Assembly (NCBI RefSeq): GCF_024623785.1
Contig: NZ_JANKBZ010000022.1
Span: 62,001 to 126,000 of the forward strand
Source of the DNA: Archangium lipolyticum
GTDB lineage: Bacteria > Myxococcota > Myxococcia > Myxococcales > Myxococcaceae
Length of the DNA stretch: 64,000 nt
Direction: 5' to 3'
This document shows positions 1-8,126 of this stretch, piece after piece (positions within the stretch are counted from its first letter, which is position 1; the number at the start of each line of letters is the position of its first letter). Under the pieces are notes generated by a model. That model was not told the origin of the DNA, did no database searches, and was given only the letters and a program-made list of their open reading frames with translations. Position numbers and translations under genes: made by a program.

Positions 1-1
1 G

Positions 2-562
2 GGACTCATCCTCGCGGACATGGGCCGGCGCGTGGAGGCGCGCACGTCCTTCAAGACGGCGCTGTTGCTGGACCCACAGGCCCGGCTACCGGTGCGCACC
101 TCTCCCAAGGTGGAGCAGGAATTCGAGGAGCTTCGAGAAGCGGTGCGCAAGGAGCTGAAGCTCCCGGAAACCGAGCCCCAGGCTCGAGCGCCCAGCCCGG
201 ACGATCGCCCGGAGACACCCTCGGTGGAGCTCGTGCCGGAGACGGAGCAGCGCCCGTGGCTACCCTCCTCGGTAAGGATGGGGAGCGTGTCCGTGCCCAC
301 GCCGAGCCTGGCGCTGCTGGGAGCCGGAGTAGTCGCGGGCGGAGTGGGCGGCTTCTTCGGGCTGCGCTCACGCGGGCAGATCCAGGACGCACGAGACGCG
401 AGCTACCAGCAACCGATGGCCGCACACCGCGACGAGGCCCTGGGAAGCGCGCGCGTGGCCAACGTCCTCTTCGGCGCGGCCGGGCTGTTGGCCACGGGTG
501 CGGTCGTCACCTGGCTGCTGTCCGGCGGAGAAGAAGTGCCCCACACGGAGGCAGCGCGATGA
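2..562 (+). CDS. C-terminal part of a TPR/membrane protein (5' end outside window)
   Basis: The frame is open from the window edge, so the gene begins upstream; the ATG at 20 is probably internal. The first ~20 residues visible (EARTSFKTALLLDPQARLP) read like the last helix of a tetratricopeptide-type repeat. A charged Pro/Glu-rich linker follows, then two hydrophobic glycine-rich segments near the end (around LALLGAGVVAGGVGG and NVLFGAAGLLATGAV). These could be a helical hairpin in the membrane. Repeat proteins of this layout are common in myxobacteria as envelope scaffold proteins; that is inference. The stop overlaps the start of the next gene by ATGA, so the two are likely translationally coupled. 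Confidence 0.6.
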   Translation, partial: GLILADMGRRVEARTSFKTALLLDPQARLPVRTSPKVEQEFEELREAVRKELKLPETEPQARAPSPDDRPETPSVELVPETEQRPWLPSSVRMGSVSVPTPSLALLGAGVVAGGVGGFFGLRSRGQIQDARDASYQQPMAAHRDEALGSARVANVLFGAAGLLATGAVVTWLLSGGEEVPHTEAAR

Positions 563-1512
563 GGATGCTCCTGAAGATGGCGGCCCTGCTGGGAGTGCTG
601 CTCACGGGCTGTCTGGTACCAACGATCGACGACTTCAACCAGGAGGACGCACGGCGTTGTGACAGCGAGAACACGTGCCTGACGGGTTATGTCTGCGTGG
701 AGGGCCGCTGCCAGCCCGAGCAGGGCACGGCATGTCGACCCGGCACGTCGGCGCTCTGCGGCCCGGACATGGGCGAGTGCCAGGCCGGTAAGCGCCCCTG
801 CGACACGGGAGGGGCCTATGGGCCTTGTGAAGGGGCCGTGTCCGCGGTGGACGAGGTGTGCAACGGCAAGGACGACGACTGCGACGGCACCCCGGACGAG
901 GGACTCCCCTGCGACCCAGCCTGCACGATATGCACGTACAAGGGACGCGCCTGCGAGAACGGACAGTGTGGGGGCTGTCTGGACAGCCACTACGAGAACG
1001 GGACCGAGTGCATTCCCAAGGTGGGGCTCGGAAAGGGCTGCACCGAGAATCGCATGTGCGACTCCGGCTTCTGTGTGGATGGCATCTGCTGCAACGTCTC
1101 CGCCTGCGACAAAGCGCCGGACCAGTGCTTCGCGCCTGTCGGCTCCTGCGCCAGCGGCACGTGCCAATACGCCCCCCTGTCAACGGGAACGCTCTGCAAC
1201 GATGGCAATGCCTGCACCTCCGACGACAAGTGCAACGGCTCCGGCGCGTGCGGGGGAACCGCCAAGGCCTGCAACACCCCCCCGGGCCAGTGCTTCAATC
1301 CTACCGGCACCTGCAACCCGGCCACTGGAGCCTGCACCTACCCGCCCAAGCCCGCCGGCACGGGTTGTGACGATGGGCGCGGCTGTTACGGTCCCGATGT
1401 GTGCGATGGCTCCGGCGCGTGCGGAGCCACTTATTATCTGTGCTGCAAGAATCAATACTGCTCCAACAACGAATGCGTCTGTAACACCAGCCCTTGCTAC
1501 TGCCAACTGTGA
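559..1512 (+). CDS. cysteine-rich lipoprotein with MopE-type metal-binding motif
   Basis: 317 aa. The start at 559 overlaps the previous stop (ATGA) and gives a clean lipoprotein signal peptide, with lipobox LLTGC around residue 20. The mature part is very rich in cysteine, arranged in repeated blocks of the type CNDGNACTSDDKCNGSGAC. An early block, CNGKDDDCDGTPDEG, matches the putative metal-binding motif found in MopE and many myxobacterial surface proteins. The Cys/Asp/Gly repeats probably form disulfide-stabilised metal-binding modules on the outer surface. Partner of the TPR/membrane gene just upstream. No enzymatic domain is visible, and the role (adhesion, metal capture) is unknown. 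Confidence 0.8.
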   Translation: MRMLLKMAALLGVLLTGCLVPTIDDFNQEDARRCDSENTCLTGYVCVEGRCQPEQGTACRPGTSALCGPDMGECQAGKRPCDTGGAYGPCEGAVSAVDEVCNGKDDDCDGTPDEGLPCDPACTICTYKGRACENGQCGGCLDSHYENGTECIPKVGLGKGCTENRMCDSGFCVDGICCNVSACDKAPDQCFAPVGSCASGTCQYAPLSTGTLCNDGNACTSDDKCNGSGACGGTAKACNTPPGQCFNPTGTCNPATGACTYPPKPAGTGCDDGRGCYGPDVCDGSGACGATYYLCCKNQYCSNNECVCNTSPCYCQL

Positions 1513-1526
1513 CGTGAAGGAGTGGG

Positions 1527-1976
1527 TCAGCTGTCGCGATAGGCGTCGGCGATGCCGCACAGGTTCTGGATCACCACCATCCTCGTGATGAGCCCCTGGT
1601 GGAAGTCCGTGACGACCGCGTACTCGCTGCGAAAGGTCTTCCCCGTCTTCTTCACGAGGAAGGAGTCGTCCCCCAGGACGATGACCTGGTCACCGTGGTC
1701 GATGAACTCCTGGGGCCGCTCCTGGTGGAACTCGGCGATTTCAGGCAGCCGGGAGTAGTAATCGATCACGGCCTGCTTGCCGCGGAACTCTCCGCTGAGG
1801 GGCGTTCCGTCCGGAATCGTCACCTTCCAGACCACGTCTTCCGCCATGTGGTCGAGCAAGGGCTTCGCATCCATCACCCTGTCCATCTCCTCGAAAATCC
1901 ACTTCAAGAGACCCGCGTTGTCCTTCGACATGCGCGCGCCTGTCCCCAGCTCCATTTCCGCGACCGTGCTCTCCAT
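1527..1976 (-). CDS. SnoaL-like / NTF2-like polyketide-cyclase fold protein
   Basis: 149 aa. The ATG at 1976 is chosen because a GAAAGGGA ribosome site precedes it; the longer frame upstream reads through a promoter region. The pattern is that of SnoaL/ketosteroid-isomerase-like small proteins: a helix-rich start with LLKWIFEEMDR, then DVVWKVTIPDGTPLSGEFRG and a central FIDHGDQVIVLGDD strand pair. Such proteins bind hydrophobic ligands; some are cyclases or isomerases and others act in stress tolerance. The substrate here is unknown. It is divergent from the AraC regulator at 2148. The shared intergenic region carries a direct-repeat element (2071-2114) that is repeated at 3827, so it is a likely target of that regulator. 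Confidence 0.75.
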   Translation of the reverse strand: MESTVAEMELGTGARMSKDNAGLLKWIFEEMDRVMDAKPLLDHMAEDVVWKVTIPDGTPLSGEFRGKQAVIDYYSRLPEIAEFHQERPQEFIDHGDQVIVLGDDSFLVKKTGKTFRSEYAVVTDFHQGLITRMVVIQNLCGIADAYRDS

Positions 1977-2070
1977 GACCGTTCCCTTTCTTTCAAGCCC
2001 GCTGGAGCAGCGATCCAGCCAGGCACCTTTCATATGGAAAGATGCGGACCACGCTCGAAGTGAGCACCGC

Positions 2071-2114
2071 GAGGACTGACCCGATGCGCCAGAGTGACTT
2101 GCAGGACGCGCCAC
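2071..2114 (-). promoter_or_regulatory. candidate AraC-family operator, copy A
   Basis: Read on the minus strand, this 44-bp block matches the block at 3827-3870 at 37 of 44 positions. Both contain the hexamer TGGCGC twice, 22 bp apart (TGGCGCGTCC then TGGCGCAT), about two helical turns. That is the spacing expected for the two half-sites of an AraC-family activator. It lies 95 bp upstream of the SnoaL-like gene and 34 bp from the AraC start, so autoregulation is possible. Seen: the repeat and the conservation. Inferred: the binding protein. Confidence 0.5.
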
Positions 2115-2147
2115 ATCTCCCTAGCGTTTTCCTGGAGGCGCACGCGG

Positions 2148-3227
2148 ATGACCCATCCGTCCATCCAGATCTCCGCTCGTCTGGCACTCCCCCAGCTGGC
2201 ACTGGCCCGGCGGCGTGGACTGGATGAGAGCTCGCTCTGCCAGGATGCGGGCCTGGACCCCGCCGTGCTGCGGGACCCCGAGGCACGTATTCCCCTCTCC
2301 GCGTTCGAGCGGCTGATGGAGGCGCTCGCTTCCCGGGTGAAGGAGCCCACGTTGGGGCTCGAGCTGGCGCGGGAGTTCACGCTGGAAGCCTATGGCGTCG
2401 GTGGGCTGGTGCTGATGGCCAGTCCCACGCTACGAGAGGGCTTCGAACGGGCCTTTCGCTACCAGCGGCTCTGGGAGGATTTCGAGCGCCTCGCCCTGGA
2501 GCCCTGTGAGGGTGGCGGCAGGCTCCGCTTCCTCTCGCATGAGCCACGGCGGCCGGTCCACTGGCTCCTCGCGGAGTGCATCCTGGCGGAGCTGCTGCTG
2601 GCGACACGTGCGCTCACCGCCACGCCCGTGGTGCCCCTGTGGGTGCACTTCGAACACGAGCCCCCCTCCGACACCTCTGCGCACGAGGCCTTCTTCGGCA
2701 CTCCGGTCTTCTTCGGAGCACCGACCACGGAGATTGCCTTCTCCAACGCCACGCTGGACCTGCCGCTCACCCACGCCAACGCGCTCTTCCTCTCCTTCTT
2801 CGAGCAACAGGCGAAGGTGAAGGTCGAGCAGTTGCCTTCCACGAGCCTGTTGAGCGAGCAGGTGCGGACGGCGCTGCGCGGGGCACTGGGCGGTGGGGAT
2901 TACAGCCTGGTGGCGGTGGCGGCGAAGCTCCACATGAGCCCTCGTACCCTCCAGCGCCGGCTGAGAGAGGAGGGAATCAGCCATGAGGTGCTGCTCGATG
3001 GGCTTCGGCAGGAGTTGGCGAGGGTCTACCTGGAGAAGCGGCTGAGCATCTCCGAGATCTCCTTCCTGCTGGGCTATTCCAACCCGACGGCCTTCCACCG
3101 GGCCTTCAAGCGCTGGACGGGCTCCAGCCCCGAGTACTACCGGGCGCGCTCCGGCGCCCGGGGCGGGCCGGAAACGTCTCCTCCCACCTTCATGACATGG
3201 GGACGGGCCAGCAGCCGCTCGACATAG
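2148..3227 (+). CDS. AraC-family transcriptional regulator (OruR/ArgR-like N-domain)
   Basis: 359 aa. The start at 2148 has GGAGG nine bases upstream; a longer in-frame start at 2094 lacks one. Residues ~1-190 match the arabinose-binding-type domain typical of OruR-like AraC regulators (LGLELAREFTLEAYGVGGLV). The last ~100 residues are a double helix-turn-helix with AAKLHMSPRTLQRRLREEG and the family signature ISFLLGYSNPTAFHRAFKRW near the C terminus. It is divergent from the SnoaL-like gene, and its 3' end overlaps the convergent GST gene by 91 bp. The two flanking intergenic regions carry the same 44-bp direct-repeat element, which suggests a local regulon of detoxification genes. Confidence 0.9.
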   Translation: MTHPSIQISARLALPQLALARRRGLDESSLCQDAGLDPAVLRDPEARIPLSAFERLMEALASRVKEPTLGLELAREFTLEAYGVGGLVLMASPTLREGFERAFRYQRLWEDFERLALEPCEGGGRLRFLSHEPRRPVHWLLAECILAELLLATRALTATPVVPLWVHFEHEPPSDTSAHEAFFGTPVFFGAPTTEIAFSNATLDLPLTHANALFLSFFEQQAKVKVEQLPSTSLLSEQVRTALRGALGGGDYSLVAVAAKLHMSPRTLQRRLREEGISHEVLLDGLRQELARVYLEKRLSISEISFLLGYSNPTAFHRAFKRWTGSSPEYYRARSGARGGPETSPPTFMTWGRASSRST

Positions 3228-3751
3228 GCATCGATTGCAGGCCGGCCGGTCGGCGAGGCCCACCTCCGCATCCATATGCACATCGAGCCGATCATCACGT
3301 CGGCCGCGGTGAACCAGTCACCAAACAGATAAGGTCCCTTGCCCAGCTCCTCTTCGACCACATTCAGCGCCGTCTCGAAGTCCGTCCAGCCACGCTGGGG
3401 CAGCGTCTCCACCTTCAGCATCCTGTCTGCCATGGCGGGTTCGAGTTGCGAGGTCGAATACACCATCAGGGAGAGATAGCGCCCCCGCTCCGGCGAGCCG
3501 ATCTTCGGCGCGAGGTTGGCCTGGGGGTACTTGTCGGCGAGGTACAAACAGATGGCCGCTCCCTCGAACACCTTCGTCTCGCCATCCACCAGCGCCGGCA
3601 GCTTGCCGGCGGGGTTGATCTTCAGGAACTCCGGCGTCTTGTGCTCGCGCTTCGCGAAGTCGATGGGCACGAGTTCGTACTCCGCACCACACTCATCGAG
3701 CATCCACTTGCTGACGACCGCGCGGCTTTGGGGATTGAAGTAGAGCTTCAT
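3137..3751 (-). CDS. glutathione S-transferase family protein
   Basis: 204 aa, the normal length for the family. The start at 3751 follows a GGAGGAG ribosome site. The N-terminal thioredoxin-fold half has NPAGKLPAL at ~46-54, with the cis-proline used to hold glutathione, and EGAAICLYLADKY at ~63-75. The C-terminal half is the all-helical domain (GKGPYLFGDWFTAADVMIGS). Family members conjugate glutathione or related thiols to electrophiles or reduce peroxides in the cytoplasm. The 3' end overlaps the AraC gene on the other strand. It shares its upstream region with the alpha/beta hydrolase at 4035, where operator copy B lies. The substrate cannot be told. Confidence 0.88.
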   Translation of the reverse strand: MKLYFNPQSRAVVSKWMLDECGAEYELVPIDFAKREHKTPEFLKINPAGKLPALVDGETKVFEGAAICLYLADKYPQANLAPKIGSPERGRYLSLMVYSTSQLEPAMADRMLKVETLPQRGWTDFETALNVVEEELGKGPYLFGDWFTAADVMIGSMCIWMRRWASPTGRPAIDAYVERLLARPHVMKVGGDVSGPPRAPERAR

Positions 3752-3826
3752 CGGTTCTCCTCCGAAACAATGTGAGTCCTGAACGATGGATCCGCGAGGC
3801 CGTTCATGTGAGTGGCTCGCTCAGGC

Positions 3827-3870
3827 GTGGCGCGTCCGGTAAGTCATTCTGGCGCATGCGGCCAGTCCCC
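3827..3870 (+). promoter_or_regulatory. candidate AraC-family operator, copy B
   Basis: Counterpart of the block at 2071-2114 (37/44 identical), in opposite genomic orientation. It has the same pair of TGGCGC hexamers 22 bp apart. It lies in the 283-bp region between the GST (start 3751) and the hydrolase (start 4035), so it could serve either gene. The conservation in two non-homologous promoter regions flanking one AraC gene argues for a binding site rather than decayed coding DNA. Confidence 0.5.
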
Positions 3871-3885
3871 TTGGAGACACCCGTC

Positions 3886-3926
3886 GAACAACGCCTGGCC
3901 GGGCCTCACCAGGCCCAGGTGGAAGC
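3886..3926 (+). repeat. 41-bp duplicate of an internal piece of the downstream hydrolase gene
   Basis: This intergenic stretch matches 5093-5134 inside the hydrolase gene, with one mismatch and one single-base gap. The gene copy encodes NNARPGLTKAQVEA. The upstream copy contains a perfect small inverted repeat, GGGCCT-CACC-AGGCCC. It may be a remnant of a duplicated hydrolase gene or a piece captured by recombination, sitting between operator copy B and the hydrolase start. The rest of 3752-4034 shows no gene. Confidence 0.55.
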
Positions 3927-4034
3927 TCACAACCCCATCAAAGTGCCTGAGTCTGGCGCACCACGGCCCCCATTGGATTGCGCTCACAGGTCTTCTCTGT
4001 GAAGTTCCCGGGCTCTCTCGGAGCACGAACGAAC

Positions 4035-5501
4035 ATGAAGCATCCCACTTTTGCAGCCGTGGTCGCGGTCTGGGGCGCACTCGTCTTGAGCGGTTCTTCG
4101 CACGCGTCCGATCAGGGCACGGCGGCCCGTGCCGATGAGTTCATCGGTTGCCCGGACGCGAAGGAGGATGACGCCCTCGCCGGCTCCCTCTGCGCTCGCT
4201 TCAGCGCACCGTTGGACTACGCGGATCCGAGCCGTGAGAGGATCGAGCTTTTCATCCGCAAGTTCCCGGCTCCGGGGCGATCGGCCGGGCAGGTCTGGCT
4301 CGTGGCGGGCGGGCCCGGCGAGTCAGGGGCTTCGTTCTACCCTCTGCTGAAGACCCTGCGGGCCGCCTTCCCGGGATATGACCTGCTGGTCCCCGATCAT
4401 CGCGGGACCGGTTTCTCGAGCCGGCTCTGCCAGAAGGAGGAGGCCGCCGACAGCGACGGTGGCTCCGCGCTTCAAGGCGCCGAGTGGGCGACATGCTTCG
4501 AGGCGCTGGAGTCCGATTCCAAGCGCACCCGCGCCTTCACCATCACCCACGCCGCCTACGATCTGCGCGCGCTGATGGAGCGCTACTCCGCCGGCCGGCC
4601 GACGTGGCTCTATGGGGTCTCCTACGGCACGCAGCTGGTGTTGCGCATGATGACGGTCGCCCCACCGCGGCGCCTCGAGGGGATCGTGCTCGATTCCCTC
4701 GTCCCTCCGGAAACGGCCGAGCAATGGGACCTCAGCCATCGCTCTGCCGTCGTCGACGAGGTGGGCCGCGCGGTTCTCGCGCAGTGTGATGCGGACCCGG
4801 GCTGCCGTGCTCGTCTCGGAGGCTCGGCGGTTGCCGCCATGCAGGGGCTCGTCGACGACTCCAAGTTGTCCGCGTCCGTCCCCGGGGGGCGTCCGAAACT
4901 CTTCTTCGGCGCACTGTTGGATGGCCCGGAGCTGCGGGCGCGGATTCCCCTGGTCCTCGCGGGCCTGAGGGGCGGCGACCTCGAGCCATTGCGGCAGGTC
5001 CAGCAGGACCTGGAGGCACTGAACGCCCAGTTCGGCCGTTTTCCGCAGTCGTCGATGTCCATCCCGCTCGTCAGTGTCATCAGCGCATCCGAGAACAACG
5101 CCCGGCCGGGCCTCACCAAGGCCCAGGTGGAAGCCGAAGCCGCCCGGTTCCTGTTCGTCAGCAGCCTGCCGGGCCAGCTCGTCGGTCGGGCGTCTCTGGC
5201 CTATCCGCGCGACGAGTGGTTCGGCCGGTCTCCCACCGCTCTTCCGCCAGTCCTCGTTCTCCAGGGCGACATGGACCCCAAGACACCCCATGCTGGCGCC
5301 CAGGCCCATATCCGGCTCCTGCCCAAAGCCGCTGGCGTCAATCTGTTCACCGTCAAGGGCGGGCCGCACTTCCTGCTCTTCACGGCGCCAGATTGCTTCA
5401 AGGCCGCGGTGAGCACCTTCGTCCAGAAGCGGCGAGCGCCTCGTGCGGCCTGCTCGATTCGACCCCTAGCATCATCGGGCCGGGGTCAGCCCCATCAATA
5501 G
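4035..5501 (+). CDS. secreted alpha/beta hydrolase, TAP-like peptidase family
   Basis: 488 aa. The start at 4035 gives a cleavable signal peptide ending near SGSSHASD, so the product is exported. The N-terminal half is an alpha/beta-hydrolase fold: oxyanion region VAGGPGESG, then DHRGTGFSS, and the nucleophile elbow GVSYGTQ with Ser196. The C-terminal part resembles the TAP-like cap/C-domain, with acid LQGDMDPKTP and histidine in KGGPHFLL. Members of this family release N-terminal peptides or amino acids, or hydrolyse esters. Upstream lie operator copy B and a 41-bp duplicate of the gene's own sequence. The last ~20 residues are low-complexity and may be a run-through tail. Confidence 0.82.
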   Translation: MKHPTFAAVVAVWGALVLSGSSHASDQGTAARADEFIGCPDAKEDDALAGSLCARFSAPLDYADPSRERIELFIRKFPAPGRSAGQVWLVAGGPGESGASFYPLLKTLRAAFPGYDLLVPDHRGTGFSSRLCQKEEAADSDGGSALQGAEWATCFEALESDSKRTRAFTITHAAYDLRALMERYSAGRPTWLYGVSYGTQLVLRMMTVAPPRRLEGIVLDSLVPPETAEQWDLSHRSAVVDEVGRAVLAQCDADPGCRARLGGSAVAAMQGLVDDSKLSASVPGGRPKLFFGALLDGPELRARIPLVLAGLRGGDLEPLRQVQQDLEALNAQFGRFPQSSMSIPLVSVISASENNARPGLTKAQVEAEAARFLFVSSLPGQLVGRASLAYPRDEWFGRSPTALPPVLVLQGDMDPKTPHAGAQAHIRLLPKAAGVNLFTVKGGPHFLLFTAPDCFKAAVSTFVQKRRAPRAACSIRPLASSGRGQPHQ

Positions 5502-5603
5502 AGGTTCTTCCGGACGGATTGCTCATAGTAGGCATCGATCGCTTCCGCCTGGGCAGGCGCACCAAGGACCCGGCTTCATCTGCCAGATGACGACGCTCAG
5601 CGT

Positions 5604-6341
5604 TCAGCGCGAGAGTCGTACCGCGATGCCGTCGAGCACGCAGTCCAGCCCCCTGTCGAACCTGACGTCGGACGATGGGTGGGTGGCGTCCCGAACCACC
5701 TTGGCGAGCGTCGGGAAGCGGCCGGTGGCGATCATCCGCTGGATGTAGGGCCACGTGGCGTTCTGCCATTCCGTCTCGTTCATGCCGCTTTCGAGCTCGG
5801 CACGCAGCTCGCTGGCTTCACTCAGGAGCGCGCCGATGACGTAGGCATTGACGGTCCTGACGGCATGGAGGACGTCATCGATGTTCTCGAAGCCCGGCGT
5901 CTCGCTCAGCGCGGCGAGTGAGGCCTCGGAATAGGCCAGGGCATTCGGGCCGAGATGCTGACGGCCTCCCAGCAGGTCGATGAACCACTTGTGCTTCCTG
6001 GCCGCCTGCCGGGTGCGCTGCGCGATCGACCGGAGCACCTCGCGCCAGTTGCCGCGGAGCTGCCCGGCGGAGGCCATTTCGCCGTAGACCACGTCCACCA
6101 TGAGCTCGAGCAGCTCCTCCTTGGTGGACAGATAGCCGTAGAGCCGCATGGGCCCGGCATTGAGCTGGGCTCCGACCTTTCGCAACGACACCGAGGCGAG
6201 GCCTTCCTTGTCGGCGAGCGCGATGGCGGCGCGCACGATCCGGTCCCTGCTCAGGGGTCCGGGCGCGGGACGGTTCGCGGGCTCGGGGCGCTCCCAGATG
6301 AGCGCCGCCTCGGCTGCGGGCGGTTTTTTTCGAGCGGGCAT
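5604..6341 (-). CDS. TetR-family repressor
   Basis: 245 aa, starting at 6341 behind an AAGAAGAG ribosome site. A basic leader is followed by the HTH at ~33-80 (IVRAAIALADKEGLASVSLR then LYGYLSTKEELLELM) and a C-terminal ligand domain of the tetracycline-repressor C type. It is divergent from the FAD monooxygenase at 6432. The 90-bp gap holds two back-to-back 17-bp palindromes over a TTGACA promoter, which makes this the likely repressor of the monooxygenase and of itself. The inducer is probably the monooxygenase substrate, an aromatic compound or antibiotic. Confidence 0.9.
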   Translation of the reverse strand: MPARKKPPAAEAALIWERPEPANRPAPGPLSRDRIVRAAIALADKEGLASVSLRKVGAQLNAGPMRLYGYLSTKEELLELMVDVVYGEMASAGQLRGNWREVLRSIAQRTRQAARKHKWFIDLLGGRQHLGPNALAYSEASLAALSETPGFENIDDVLHAVRTVNAYVIGALLSEASELRAELESGMNETEWQNATWPYIQRMIATGRFPTLAKVVRDATHPSSDVRFDRGLDCVLDGIAVRLSR

Positions 6342-6372
6342 CGCGGCTCTTCTTGTCCCGAATGGAGCGCGG

Positions 6373-6423
6373 TTGACAACCCTGCCCGGCCGATACACTG
6401 TATCGGCCAATACAGCGTATCGG
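6373..6423 (+). promoter_or_regulatory. promoter with tandem TetR operators
   Basis: A -35 box TTGACA lies at 6373-6378. O1 at 6390-6406 is CCGATACACTGTATCGG, a perfect palindrome about a central base. O2 at 6407-6423 is CCAATACAGCGTATCGG, with arms matching at 6 of 8 positions. They abut with a 17-bp repeat and cover the -10 region and the ribosome site of the monooxygenase gene (ATG at 6432). Binding at either would block transcription initiation. Confidence 0.75.
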
Positions 6424-6431
6424 AGCCAGTC

Positions 6432-8003
6432 ATGAAAGCAGAGTCAACCGCGGTGCTCGTGGTCGGGGGCGGCCTGGTGGGTTTGTCGGCCGCGATGTTC
6501 CTCTCCTGGCGCGGGGTGCCCACCGTCCTCGTCGAGCGGCACCCAGGCAGCTCTCCGCATCCGCGTGCGATCGGCTACACGCCGAGGACGCTGGAGCTCT
6601 TTCGTGCGATCGGGCTGGGCCCTCGCATTCCACAGATGCCGGCCGACTTCCGGCTGCGCCGGAGCCGGGTCGAGAGTCTGGCCGGGAAGTGGTTCGAGGA
6701 GACCCCCTGGACACCCGAGACCCGGCAGTCGCCCAGGCTCGAGTACTCGCCGTGCGCGGGCGCCGCGCTCTCCCAGGATCGTCTCGAGCCCATCCTTCGT
6801 GAGAAGGCGATCGCGCTCGGTGCCGACATCCGGCTCTCAACGGAGTTGATCCGGTTCGAACAGGATGCGGATGGTGTCGTCGCCTCGCTGCGCGCTCGCG
6901 ATGGACGAGAGTACGCGATGCGGGCCGCATACCTGATCGCGGCGGATGGCCATGCCAGCCCGATTCGCGAGGCATTGGGAATCGGCCAGCAGGGACGCGG
7001 CTCCATCCGGACGCTGCGCAGCGTTCTCTTCCGGGCTCCGCTCGAGGAGTACCTTCGCTCGGGGATCTCGCAGTTCAACATCGACCAGCCGGGACTCAAG
7101 GCATTCCTCACGACCTACGGCGATGGTCGCTGGGTGCTGATGTTCTCGGATGACGAGGAACGCGATGAAGGCACGTTGAGGGCAATGGTGTTCAAGGCGA
7201 TCGGCAGGACGGACCTCGAGGTCGAGCTCATCACCACCGGCCGTTGGGAGCTGAGCGCACGCATCGCGGACAGCTTCGCGTCCGGTAGGATCTTCCTGGC
7301 CGGGGACGCCGCGCACACCCTGCCGCCTACGCGTGGTGGCTATGGTGCGAACACCGGCATCGAGGATGCGCACAATCTCGCGTGGAAGTTGTCCGCGGTC
7401 CTCTCCGGTGCATCGACGCCGCGGCTGCTCGACACCTACGACGCCGAACGGCGCCCGATCGCGTGGCTCCGGCATGGGCAGCTCTTCGCCCGAAGCGACT
7501 ACGCGTCGGACGCGGCCGGGACCGCCAGGGACGTGCCGATCATCGACGACGACGCCATGGAGTTGGGTCAGCTGTATCGCTCGACCGCGGTGCTCGATGC
7601 CGGTGACGGACTCCCGCCCGCGCTGCGGCCCGAGCAGTGGGCTGGTCAACCCGGCACGCGCGCGCCGCATCTGTGGATGACCAGGGACGGCGAGCGGGTG
7701 TCCACGCTCGACTTGTTCCAGCGAGGCTGGGTGCTGCTTGCCCAGGACGCGCGGTGGTGCCCCGCCGCAGCGCGGATCGGCAAGCAGTTGGGCATCGATG
7801 TGCAGTGCCTCCGCATCGGCATCGATGTGCGTCCGTCCGATGAGAGCACTTTCCGGACGGCTTTCGGCCTCGGGGCAGGAGGGGCCTCGCTGATCCGTCC
7901 GGATGGATACGTGGCCTGGCGCGCGATCGAGCTGCCGGCGGATCCACTCCGTTCGCTCGGCGAAGCCCTCGAGCGGGTGTCGTGCGCCACGCTGGCCTGC
8001 TGA
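6432..8003 (+). CDS. FAD-dependent aromatic monooxygenase (PHBH/anthracycline hydroxylase type)
   Basis: 523 aa. The dinucleotide-binding motif VGGGLVG lies at 11-17. A central region carries the DG-type motif (YLIAADGHASPIREALGI), and the second FAD motif GRIFLAGDAAHTLPP sits near residue 286. A thioredoxin-like C-terminal domain ends the chain, as in the polyketide hydroxylases. The reaction is NADPH-dependent insertion of one oxygen atom into an aromatic or polyketide substrate. The divergent TetR gene and double operator are typical of resistance or catabolic modules that inactivate a toxic aromatic. The start at 6432 lies directly after operator O2, giving a very short leader. The substrate is unknown. 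Confidence 0.9.
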   Translation: MKAESTAVLVVGGGLVGLSAAMFLSWRGVPTVLVERHPGSSPHPRAIGYTPRTLELFRAIGLGPRIPQMPADFRLRRSRVESLAGKWFEETPWTPETRQSPRLEYSPCAGAALSQDRLEPILREKAIALGADIRLSTELIRFEQDADGVVASLRARDGREYAMRAAYLIAADGHASPIREALGIGQQGRGSIRTLRSVLFRAPLEEYLRSGISQFNIDQPGLKAFLTTYGDGRWVLMFSDDEERDEGTLRAMVFKAIGRTDLEVELITTGRWELSARIADSFASGRIFLAGDAAHTLPPTRGGYGANTGIEDAHNLAWKLSAVLSGASTPRLLDTYDAERRPIAWLRHGQLFARSDYASDAAGTARDVPIIDDDAMELGQLYRSTAVLDAGDGLPPALRPEQWAGQPGTRAPHLWMTRDGERVSTLDLFQRGWVLLAQDARWCPAAARIGKQLGIDVQCLRIGIDVRPSDESTFRTAFGLGAGGASLIRPDGYVAWRAIELPADPLRSLGEALERVSCATLAC

Positions 8004-8126
8004 GGCCTGACCCTGCGTTCGCGTTGCAGGTCGCAGTGCCAATTGCTCCACAAAGTGCTATATACTCCCCAAGAATCGAGCACTTCATGGAACAATAGGG
8101 AACACGAACCGGAGCGGGAGCCGGGT

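Noticed and set aside
5496-5575. Minus-strand reading LGAPAQAEAIDAYYEQSVRK ending in a stop at ~5496, looking like a gene C terminus.
   Set aside because: Only ~25 codons after an in-frame stop; no homologue recognised; may be chance in GC-rich DNA.
8043-8126. Upstream in-frame start for the HTH_17 protein.
   Set aside because: Passes through the AT-rich promoter; the ATG at 8127 has a proper ribosome site.
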